This document shows positions 1-5,182 of a stretch of 7,119 nt of DNA, in pieces. Numbering within the stretch: the first letter of the stretch is position 1; every line of letters starts with the position of its first letter. Below the pieces are notes generated by a model that saw only the letters and a list, made by a program, of their open reading frames with translations, did not search any database and was not told the DNA's origin. Position numbers and translations under genes: made by a program. Source of the DNA: an uncultured Collinsella sp. (GTDB lineage Bacteria; Actinomycetota; Coriobacteriia; Coriobacteriales; Coriobacteriaceae); the NCBI GenBank assembly GCA_958346165.1, contig CATVQO010000067.1:1-7119 (forward strand), read 5' to 3'.

Positions 1-23
1 TGCCGGCCGCAAAGGGGTTCAAC

Positions 24-752
24 ATGATCTATTACGTCGAGGACGATGACAACATCAGGGATTTGACGGTCTATGCGCTGCGCAAGCAGGGGATTGAGGC
101 CGAAGGCTTTTCGTGCGACGGTGAGTTTAAGGCTGCCGTGGCGCGACGGGTACCCGATGCCGTCCTGCTCGACATCATGCTGCCCGATACCGATGGCTTG
201 GCGATTATGCGTCGACTGCGTGCCGATCGCCTGACGGCGACGGTGCCCATCATGATGCTTACCGCCAAGGATACCGAGCTCGACAAGGTGATGGCGCTCG
301 ATGGCGGTGCCGACGATTACCTGACTAAGCCGTTTTCGCTCATGGAGCTCGCCAGCCGCTGCCGCGCACTGCTGCGTCGCGGCGGCATGGTCAAACAGGC
401 AAGCGATGTGCTCAGCGTGGGCGACATCGTGCTCTCGCCCAGCCATCGTGAGGTGACTGTTGCCGGCGAGTCGCTTAAGCTCACCCTGCGCGAGTTCGAC
501 CTGCTCGAGTACCTCATGCGCAAGCCCGGCGTGGTCTTTACCCGCGAGTCGTTGCTGCAGAGCGTGTGGGGCTGGGACTTCGACGGCGGTTCGCGCACCG
601 TTGACGTGCACGTGCAGACGCTTCGCCAAAAACTGGGCGAGCATGCCAGCGCCATCGAGACCGTGCGCGGCGTGGGCTACCGCTTGGCCGAGCCTTCTGC
701 CGGTGATGGTGCCGAAGGTGACGACACCGCGGCCACCGCATCGGAGGAGTAA
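24..752 (+). CDS. OmpR/PhoB-family response regulator
   Basis: DNA-binding response regulator of a two-component system, acting in the cytoplasm as a phosphorylation-controlled transcription factor. The N-terminal receiver domain (about residues 1-118) shows the acidic pair D7/D8, the phosphoacceptor D50 in LLDIMLPDTDG, the switch residue T80 in MLTAKD and the invariant K102 in TKPF. A winged-helix output domain follows (about 129-222), with the typical LTLREFDLLEYL, SRTVDVHVQTLRQKL and ETVRGVGYRL segments. A short acidic, low-complexity tail ends the protein. At 242 residues it is full length for the family. The ATG at 24 is preceded by AAAGGGG (11-17) at 6-nt spacing. The gene ends 3 nt before the histidine kinase, so the two are co-transcribed partners. 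The target genes cannot be read from the sequence. The pairing with a PhoR-like kinase suggests a PhoP/PhoB-like role, but this is inference. Confidence 0.96.
   Translation: MIYYVEDDDNIRDLTVYALRKQGIEAEGFSCDGEFKAAVARRVPDAVLLDIMLPDTDGLAIMRRLRADRLTATVPIMMLTAKDTELDKVMALDGGADDYLTKPFSLMELASRCRALLRRGGMVKQASDVLSVGDIVLSPSHREVTVAGESLKLTLREFDLLEYLMRKPGVVFTRESLLQSVWGWDFDGGSRTVDVHVQTLRQKLGEHASAIETVRGVGYRLAEPSAGDGAEGDDTAATASEE
743..748 (+). promoter_or_regulatory. Ribosome binding site for the histidine kinase (GTG start)
   Basis: GGAGGA lies inside the last codons of the response regulator gene, 7 nt before the GTG at 756. It supports GTG as the kinase start, since the first in-frame ATG (828) would fall within the first membrane segment. 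The position also implies translational coupling of the pair. Confidence 0.75.
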
Positions 753-755
753 CCC

Positions 756-2180
756 GTGGTCTTCGCCCCCCAGGGAAAACATACGCTGTCGCACCGCGTT
801 TTTGTGACGATCTTTGTCTGCGCCATGGCGGTTATCGTGGCGTTTACGGTGCTGGGTGCGTTCTTTGTGCAAAACACCTTGGCGGATGCCACGAGTGCCA
901 ACCTGGCGCAAGAAACCGAGCTCATTGCTGCCGCCCTCGACGAGCAGCAGGAGCCCATCCCGTTCTTGCGTAGCCTCGATCGAGAGGACTTGCGCATCAC
1001 GCTGATTAACAAGGATGGATCGGTTGCCTACGACAACGAGGCGCCGCCTTCCACACTGCCCAACCATGGCGATCGCCCCGAGGTCATCGAGGCCTTTGAG
1101 AGTGGTTCGGGTTCCGCGGAGCGCGCAAGCTCTACGCTCGACGAGATTATGCTGTATCGCGCCGTCGCCCTTGATAACGGCCAGGTTGTCCGCTTGGCGC
1201 AGGCCCAGCCTGGCGTTGCGGCGATTTTGCTGTCGATGGTGGCGCCGATGCTGCTTATCGCAGCAGCGGGTGCGGTACTCTCGTTTTTTATGGCGCGCCG
1301 CGAGTCCCGTGCCATCATCGCGCCTTTGCAAGAGGTGGATTTGGACCACCCACGCCGTAGCTATGAGCACGCCTATGCCGAGATGGTCCCCATGCTTGAG
1401 CGTATTGAGTCGCAGCGCCAGGAGCTCAAGCGCCAAATGGCGGTGCTGGCGGACAACGACCGTATGCGCCGCGAGTTCACGGCGAATATCACCCATGAGC
1501 TCAAGACGCCGCTTACGGCGATTTCGGGCTATGCCGAGCTCATCGCAAACGGCATGGTCGAGGGCGAGGGCGACCTGCGCAACTTTGGCGGTCGCATCTA
1601 TCGTGAGGCGGGCCGCTTGGCAGCGCTTGTCAACGATATCCTTACGCTGTCTAACTTGGACGAGGCCGAGCGTGCAGCTGAGGGCGAGGCGGTGCCCATT
1701 GGGTCCACGGAGCCTATTGAGCTCTCGCGTGCCATCTACGCGGTCGAGCAGCGTCTTGAACAGGTCGCCCGTCAGGCGAATGTGACGATAAGTCATGAGA
1801 CCAAGCCTGTGGTCATCGAGGGCGTGTCGCGCTTGATTGACGAGCTCATCTATAATCTGGCAAGCAACGCCATCCGCTACAATCGACCCGGCGGTACGGT
1901 TACGCTGCAGTGCGGCACCAACGACGAAGGCCATCCGTTCCTTGCGGTCGCCGACACGGGAATCGGTATCGCGCCTGAAGAACAGGGCAAGGTATTTGAG
2001 CGGTTCTACCGCGTGGACAAGAGTAGGTCCAAGGCACGCGGCGGAACCGGTCTGGGGCTTGCCATTGTCAAGCATGCGGCCCTGTATCATCACGCCACGC
2101 TCGATCTGTCGAGCGAGTTGGGCGTGGGAACCACCATTACGGTGACGTTTCCCATACAGCAGGACGAGCCATTCGCATAG
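756..2180 (+). CDS. PhoR-like membrane sensor histidine kinase
   Basis: Membrane-bound sensor kinase that autophosphorylates on histidine and passes the phosphate to D50 of the regulator encoded just upstream. Transmembrane segment 1 is at about residues 15-38. An extracytoplasmic region of about 110 residues follows, with a PAS-like RITLINKDGSVAYDNEA stretch. Segment 2 is at about 154-178. The linker has the form IIAPLQEVDLDHPRRSYEHAY, a pattern seen in many PhoR-like kinases in place of a clear HAMP domain. The dimerisation box FTANITHELKTPLTAISGY contains the phosphoaccepting H247. The ATPase domain has the N box ELIYNLASNAIRYN (N367, N371), the G1 box DTGIGI (from D400), the F box VFERFYRVDKSRS and the G2 box GGTGLGLAIVKH (from G429). 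At 474 residues it is intact. The GTG start is chosen from its ribosome site and the need to keep the first membrane segment whole. The ligand is unknown; a phosphate or envelope signal is only a guess. Confidence 0.95.
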   Translation: MVFAPQGKHTLSHRVFVTIFVCAMAVIVAFTVLGAFFVQNTLADATSANLAQETELIAAALDEQQEPIPFLRSLDREDLRITLINKDGSVAYDNEAPPSTLPNHGDRPEVIEAFESGSGSAERASSTLDEIMLYRAVALDNGQVVRLAQAQPGVAAILLSMVAPMLLIAAAGAVLSFFMARRESRAIIAPLQEVDLDHPRRSYEHAYAEMVPMLERIESQRQELKRQMAVLADNDRMRREFTANITHELKTPLTAISGYAELIANGMVEGEGDLRNFGGRIYREAGRLAALVNDILTLSNLDEAERAAEGEAVPIGSTEPIELSRAIYAVEQRLEQVARQANVTISHETKPVVIEGVSRLIDELIYNLASNAIRYNRPGGTVTLQCGTNDEGHPFLAVADTGIGIAPEEQGKVFERFYRVDKSRSKARGGTGLGLAIVKHAALYHHATLDLSSELGVGTTITVTFPIQQDEPFA

Positions 2181-2205
2181 CGATATAACATAGATATTGA
2201 TGCAG

Positions 2206-2240
2206 ACGCCGCATTTGACTTTCGGGTGCGGCGTTGTTGT
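2206..2240 (+). terminator. Terminator-like hairpin after the two-component operon
   Basis: A perfect 8-bp inverted repeat, ACGCCGCA (2206-2213) and TGCGGCGT (2227-2234), encloses a 13-nt loop. It is GC-rich and begins 26 nt after the kinase stop codon. The tail (TGTTGTGCAATTTT) is only moderately T-rich, so this is a weak or imperfect intrinsic terminator. It fits the end of the two-component transcript. Confidence 0.55.
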
Positions 2241-2269
2241 GCAATTTTACGATTGCTTCCGACATTTTT

Positions 2270-2283
2270 ACAGGAGAGCCTGT
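2270..2283. promoter_or_regulatory. Small palindrome in the cps leader region
   Basis: ACAGG-AGAG-CCTGT is a 5-bp inverted repeat with a 4-nt centre. It overlaps a candidate -35 box, TTTACA (2267-2272, five of six consensus matches), which could pair with TATAGA (2292-2297) only at an over-long 19-nt spacing. It could be an operator or a minor hairpin. Repeats this short also occur by chance. Confidence 0.25.
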
Positions 2284-2299
2284 TTCTTATGTATAGAGT

Positions 2300-2328
2300 T
2301 TGGTCTCGGTAAAAAGATGCGATAACAT
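2300..2328 (+). promoter_or_regulatory. Candidate promoter of the tyrosine-kinase operon
   Basis: TTGGTC (2300-2305), a 17-nt spacer and TAACAT (2323-2328) form a weak sigma-70-like promoter (3/6 and 4/6 matches). Initiation would fall near 2335, about 40 nt before the adaptor start. The predicted leader opens with a small inverted repeat GACA-GTTT-TGTC (2332-2343), and an overlapping alternative CAGTT/AACTG pairs 2334-2338 with 2350-2354. A promoter is expected somewhere here because the operon follows a terminator-like hairpin. The exact boxes are uncertain. Confidence 0.35.
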
Positions 2329-2375
2329 ACGGACAGTTTTGTCAATCCGAACTGGGGAAATGAAAGGCAAGCTGC

Positions 2376-3032
2376 ATGACCCTTCTCGAACTGTTCCAGC
2401 TGCTGAAGAAGCACCTTCAGCTGGTCATCACCCTTCCGGTGGTCTGCGCGATCGCCATGGGCATCGTGTCCTTCGTTGCGATGGACAACACCTATACCGC
2501 GACGACGAGCATGTACATTCTCGCCAAGACCGACGATAGCGGTCAGATGAGCTACAACGATCTCTCGGCGAGTCAGATGCTTTCCAACGATATCGCCACG
2601 CTGCTGGATAGCGATAGCGTTAAGAGCGGCGCAGCCAATGAACTGGGCCTCACCGATCTGGATGACTACAAGGTGTCTGTTTCCTCCGAGACCACCACGC
2701 GTGTCATTACGCTTTCGGTTACCGGCACCGATGCCAAGGAGACGGCTAAGGTCGCAAAGGCCATGGCCAGCTCGGTGAGTACGGTCGCTCAGAACGTCGG
2801 CGCTGCCCAGAGCATCAACGTTATCGACGAGGCTAAGACCCCCGAAGCCCCCAGCGGTCCCAAGCGTATGCTGTACGTTGCTGTCGCGTTCCTCGCCGGT
2901 ATCTTTATCGCAGTCGCCTATGTCGTTTTGGCAGACATGCTCAATACCCGCATCCGCGGTGCCGAAGAGGCAGAAGAGCTCCTGGGCATTCCCGTTGTTG
3001 GCCGAATTCCGGCTATGAAAGGTGGTAAATAG
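2376..3032 (+). CDS. Wzz/YveK-type polysaccharide co-polymerase and tyrosine-kinase adaptor
   Basis: Membrane protein of the capsular/exopolysaccharide chain-length family (CpsC, CapA, YwqC, YveK). In Gram-positive systems it anchors and activates a separate cytoplasmic BY-kinase and helps set polymer length or export. The N-terminus MTLLELFQLLKKH leads into transmembrane segment 1 (about residues 16-36). An extracytoplasmic domain follows, with the family-typical TYTATTSMYIL, SQMLSNDIATLL and VITLSVTGTDAKETAKVAKAMA patterns. A proline-rich AKTPEAPSGPKR stretch precedes segment 2 (about 165-187). The cytoplasmic tail ends in IRGAEEAEELLGIPVVGRIPAMKGGK, the type of tail that contacts the kinase. 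At 218 residues it is of usual length. GAAAGG (2362-2367) lies 8 nt before the ATG. The gene ends 2 nt before the kinase gene, which confirms the partnership. Confidence 0.92.
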   Translation: MTLLELFQLLKKHLQLVITLPVVCAIAMGIVSFVAMDNTYTATTSMYILAKTDDSGQMSYNDLSASQMLSNDIATLLDSDSVKSGAANELGLTDLDDYKVSVSSETTTRVITLSVTGTDAKETAKVAKAMASSVSTVAQNVGAAQSINVIDEAKTPEAPSGPKRMLYVAVAFLAGIFIAVAYVVLADMLNTRIRGAEEAEELLGIPVVGRIPAMKGGK

Positions 3033-3034
3033 GC

Positions 3035-3772
3035 ATGGCTAAGGCAAAGAACACCGATAAGCTCGTTGTACAGAATGCCGCCAAGACCCTTCTGGCCAAC
3101 ATCCGCTTTGCGAGCGTGGACGACCCCATTCGCACTATTACCGTCACGTCCTCGATTCCCAACGAGGGCAAGTCTACGGTTTCCATCAACCTTGCCCAGG
3201 CTATCGCCACGAGCGGCAAGTCCGTGCTCCTGGTCGAGGCCGATATGCGCCGCAGGTCCCTTTCCGATATGCTCGGCGTTCGTTCGCGCGGCGGACTCTA
3301 TGCGGTCCTTTCCGAGCAGATCTCCATTGACCAGGCAATTGTCGAGACGGGTCAGAAGAACTTCTACTTCCTCGATGCCGAGCCGCATATTCCCAATCCT
3401 GCCGACATCATTGTCTCTCACCGCTTTGCCAAGTTGGTAAAGGCACTGTCCGCCAAGTTCCAGTACGTCATCTTTGATGCTCCCCCGGTCGGCACCTTCA
3501 TCGATGCTGCCGAGATTGCCAGCCTGACCGACGGTACGCTGTTCGTGGTGCGCGAGGACTTCACCAAGCGCGAGGAGGCACTCAACGCTATCGGCCAGCT
3601 TAAGAAGTCCGAAAAGGTCAAGCTCATCGGTACCGTTATGAACTACTGCGAGACCGAGACCAGCGAGTACTACTACTCCTACTACACCAAGGACGGTAAG
3701 AAGGTGAAGAAGGGCTCGGACGATCAGGGGACTTCCAAAAAGGGCATCTTCACCAACCGAGCAAACGTTTAG
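3035..3772 (+). CDS. CpsD/CapB/YwqD-family bacterial tyrosine kinase (BY-kinase)
   Basis: Cytoplasmic protein-tyrosine kinase of the P-loop BY-kinase family. It phosphorylates its own C-terminal tyrosine cluster, and often other proteins, when bound to the membrane adaptor encoded immediately upstream. Walker A is SSIPNEGKST (residues 39-48, K46). Walker A' is VLLVEADMRRRSL (64-76), with E68 where Asp is usual and D70 kept. Walker B is VIFDAPPVGTFIDA (145-158, D148). The PNPADIIVSHRF stretch (120-131) matches the PNPxELL region, but the usual preceding glycine-proline turn is altered. The tail has EYYYSYY (211-217), five tyrosines, followed by a lysine-rich end. The 245-residue length is typical. 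A ribosome site, AAAGGTGG (3018-3025), lies in the end of the upstream gene. The partner phosphatase follows 17 nt downstream. Confidence 0.95.
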   Translation: MAKAKNTDKLVVQNAAKTLLANIRFASVDDPIRTITVTSSIPNEGKSTVSINLAQAIATSGKSVLLVEADMRRRSLSDMLGVRSRGGLYAVLSEQISIDQAIVETGQKNFYFLDAEPHIPNPADIIVSHRFAKLVKALSAKFQYVIFDAPPVGTFIDAAEIASLTDGTLFVVREDFTKREEALNAIGQLKKSEKVKLIGTVMNYCETETSEYYYSYYTKDGKKVKKGSDDQGTSKKGIFTNRANV

Positions 3773-3789
3773 TTGATTAAGGCTGACCT

Positions 3790-4440
3790 ATGCGTGACAT
3801 TCATTGCCATATCTTGCCGGGTGTAGACGACGGCGCCGCCGATCTCGATGAGAGCTTGGCGATGCTCGAGGCTGCCAAGCGGGCCGGTGTAACCAGAATC
3901 GTTTGCACTCCTCACTGCCGTGATCCCTATTTTGATTACGACAAGATGTGGGATGCCTTTGAACTGCTGCGTGATAACGCTGACGGTTTTCCGCTCCAGA
4001 TGGGCTTCGAGGTCAACCATCGAAAGCTCGTTGAACTTGGTATCGATGCCGCGGAGCACTTGCATTTCGATGGAACCAACGAGTTTCTGCTCGAGCTTTC
4101 GACGCATGCCGATGCGTATGCGTTTAGAGAGTACGAGAACACGATTTACGATTTGCAGTGCCGTGGCTACCAGGTGATCATCGCTCATCCTGAGCGCTAT
4201 CGTGCGGTTCAAAAGGATGTAAGCGTGGCGGAGCGCCTGGTCGATATGGGCTGCAAGCTGCAGGCTTCGGCGGACTTTATTGCCGGCGGTCGCTTTGGTC
4301 GCGAAAAAAAGCCGGCACAGCGCCTGTTCGATCAGAACCTGTACAGCTTCATCGCGAGCGATGCCCATAACGTGGGTCATTACGACTGCCTGGCGAAGGC
4401 TCGCGCGAAGTTTAGCGTGCGCGGAGCTCATTTTCGCTAA
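3790..4440 (+). CDS. CpsB/YwqE-family PHP-fold protein-tyrosine phosphatase
   Basis: Metal-dependent phosphatase of the PHP superfamily that removes phosphate from the tyrosine tail of the BY-kinase, resetting the polysaccharide switch. The metal-binding motifs are in order: DIHCHILPGVDDGA (residues 3-16; H5, H7, D13), CTPHCRDP (39-46; H42), GFEVN (72-76; E74), IAHPERY (131-137; H133, R136) and IASDAHN (188-194; D191, H193). The start at ATG 3790 puts the first motif at the extreme N-terminus, as normal for the family, with TAAGG (3778-3782) 7 nt upstream. At 216 residues it is shorter than the usual 240-255. Only about 22 residues follow SDAHN, where homologues such as YwqE carry several tens more, so the C-terminal helices are reduced or lost. 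All visible catalytic residues remain. It is the third gene of the operon. Confidence 0.92.
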   Translation: MRDIHCHILPGVDDGAADLDESLAMLEAAKRAGVTRIVCTPHCRDPYFDYDKMWDAFELLRDNADGFPLQMGFEVNHRKLVELGIDAAEHLHFDGTNEFLLELSTHADAYAFREYENTIYDLQCRGYQVIIAHPERYRAVQKDVSVAERLVDMGCKLQASADFIAGGRFGREKKPAQRLFDQNLYSFIASDAHNVGHYDCLAKARAKFSVRGAHFR

Positions 4441-4467
4441 TATCTGTCCCTAACGTTCGCATTGAAT

Positions 4468-4474
4468 GAAAGGG
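4468..4474 (+). promoter_or_regulatory. Ribosome binding site fixing the GNAT start at 4480
   Basis: GAAAGGG sits 5 nt before the ATG at 4480. The reading frame also opens at a TTG at 4462, but that codon lies upstream of this site and has no comparable purine-rich sequence at proper spacing. The ATG is therefore preferred, giving a protein 6 residues shorter. Confidence 0.7.
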
Positions 4475-4479
4475 CAGCC

Positions 4480-4980
4480 ATGGATATCCAACTTAAGACG
4501 GGATGCTTTGATGACGCGGCGTTGGTGCGCCGCGTCGTTTTTATGGACGAGCAGGGCTACGAGAATGAGTTCGACGCTATCGACGAGGATCAGAACTGCA
4601 TTCATGTGACGCTCTATGTAGACGGCGAGCTTGCCGGTTGCTCGCGCGTGTTTCCCGAGGAGCTTGAGCGCGTGGCTGACGCAGAGGCCCCGGTGTTGCC
4701 GGCATGCGACATGGACGAAGGCGTTGCGGCGGGGGAGGCCTACATTATGGGGCGCGTCGCCGTGCTGCCGGCTATGCGTCGTCGCGGACTGGCGAGTGCG
4801 ATCGTCGAGGCCAGTGCTTCGTGTGCACGCGATGCCGGCGCTAAGCTTATTAAGCTGCATGCGCAGGAATACGTGTTGCCGCTCTATGCAAAGGCGGGCT
4901 ACACGCAAATTGCCCCGGTAGATTACGAAGACGAGGGCCAGCCCCATGTCTGGATGGCCAAGCGCGTAGATGGCAGATAG
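4480..4980 (+). CDS. GNAT-family N-acetyltransferase (YjcF/ElaA-like)
   Basis: Acetyl-CoA-dependent acyltransferase of the GNAT fold, 166 residues. The N-terminal part has the pattern RRVVFMDEQGYENEFDAIDE, followed by HVTLYVDGELAGCSRVF, as in the YjcF/ElaA-like branch. Motif A is IMGRVAVLPAMRRRGLASAI (residues 89-108), where the R-R-R-G-L-A segment forms the pyrophosphate-binding loop for CoA. LIKLHAQEYVLPLYAKAGY (123-141) is motif B with the conserved Ala-Gln and the Tyr near the catalytic site. GQPHVWM (153-159) is the conserved C-terminal His segment of this branch. The substrate cannot be told. The gene begins 39 nt after the phosphatase with no terminator seen between, so it may be read through from the cps-like operon. 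Its stop codon abuts a REP-like repeat. Confidence 0.9.
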   Translation: MDIQLKTGCFDDAALVRRVVFMDEQGYENEFDAIDEDQNCIHVTLYVDGELAGCSRVFPEELERVADAEAPVLPACDMDEGVAAGEAYIMGRVAVLPAMRRRGLASAIVEASASCARDAGAKLIKLHAQEYVLPLYAKAGYTQIAPVDYEDEGQPHVWMAKRVDGR

Positions 4981-5018
4981 GGACGTTCCTTTTCTGCCGG
5001 CAGCTGGGGACACTCCTT
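4980..5018. repeat. REP-like palindromic repeat unit
   Basis: Two near-identical 12-mers, GGGACGTTCCTT (4980-4991) and GGGACACTCCTT (5007-5018), match at 10 of 12 positions. They flank a perfect 10-bp palindrome, CTGCCGGCAG (4994-5003). The first copy begins at the last base of the GNAT stop codon. This arrangement, direct repeats around a GC-rich palindrome in a gene gap, resembles an extragenic palindromic (REP) unit. I recall similar GGGGAC...TCCTT units in coriobacterial genomes, but this is unchecked. No transposase is in the window. Confidence 0.5.
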
Positions 5019-5023
5019 GGCAA

Positions 5024-5053
5024 TTGACGCATTGGAGCGCTCGGACATACAGT
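5024..5053 (+). promoter_or_regulatory. Candidate distal htpG promoter
   Basis: TTGACG (5024-5029) matches the -35 consensus at five of six positions. It is followed after 18 nt by TACAGT (5048-5053), a four-of-six -10 match. A GAGCGCTC palindrome (5035-5042) sits in the spacer. Initiation would be near 5060. Confidence 0.35.
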
Positions 5054-5070
5054 TTTTCGATTCCGTATGT
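5045..5070. promoter_or_regulatory. Inverted repeat in the htpG upstream region, possible operator
   Basis: ACATAC (5045-5050) and GTATGT (5065-5070) are perfect inverted half-sites with centres 20 nt apart, about two helical turns. They lie over the distal -10 candidate and just upstream of the proximal one. The sequence does not match the CIRCE element of HrcA or the HAIR element of HspR. A dimeric regulator site is possible, but 6-bp arms can arise by chance. Confidence 0.3.
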
Positions 5071-5090
5071 ATATATGCGCGCTATTGGGT

Positions 5091-5098
5091 TATAAAAT
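5091..5098 (+). promoter_or_regulatory. Candidate proximal htpG -10 element
   Basis: TATAAAAT is the best -10-like sequence in the gap. No good -35 hexamer is found 16-18 nt upstream (TGTATA or TATATA only), so it would need an activator or another sigma factor. Initiation would be near 5105, giving a leader of about 78 nt that contains the intrinsic terminator at 5128-5152. Confidence 0.4.
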
Positions 5099-5127
5099 CT
5101 AAGTCTGAACATAGCAGGTCTGCGATG

Positions 5128-5152
5128 CGGCTCGGGCAACCGGGCCGTTTTT
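5128..5152 (+). terminator. Intrinsic terminator in the htpG leader
   Basis: CGGCTCGG (5128-5135) pairs with CCGGGCCG (5140-5147), eight pairs including one G-U, closed by a GCAA tetraloop and followed directly by TTTTT (5148-5152). This is a compact, strong rho-independent terminator. It may end the GNAT transcript. However, it also lies between all visible promoter candidates and htpG, leaving only 30 nt before the htpG ATG. Confidence 0.8.
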
Positions 5153-5182
5153 GCGGACGGGGGTAGCGCGAAAGGACTGCAC

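Noticed and set aside
1..27. Possible end of an upstream gene whose TGA (25-27) overlaps the response regulator ATG (24-26)
   Set aside because: The frame is open for eight codons before the TGA, which would fit an ATGA coupling, but eight codons are too few to support a gene and the residues match no family I know.
1015..1785. 256-codon plus-strand frame inside the histidine kinase gene
   Set aside because: Arg/Ser-rich out-of-frame translation overlapping the kinase H-box region; a shadow of the real gene.
2181..2375. Small gene or tRNA in the gap before the kinase operon
   Set aside because: No tRNA cloverleaf and no frame with both a ribosome site and sensible coding content was seen; the gap reads as regulatory sequence.
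3769..4431. 220-codon minus-strand open frame opposite the phosphatase gene
   Set aside because: The plus strand here encodes an unmistakable PHP phosphatase with all its metal motifs. The antisense product resembles nothing I recognise.
4994..5003. CTGCCGGCAG palindrome as a stand-alone terminator for the GNAT gene
   Set aside because: It has no unpaired loop of its own and no T tract after it. It reads better as the core of the REP-like unit, and a far stronger terminator lies at 5128-5152.
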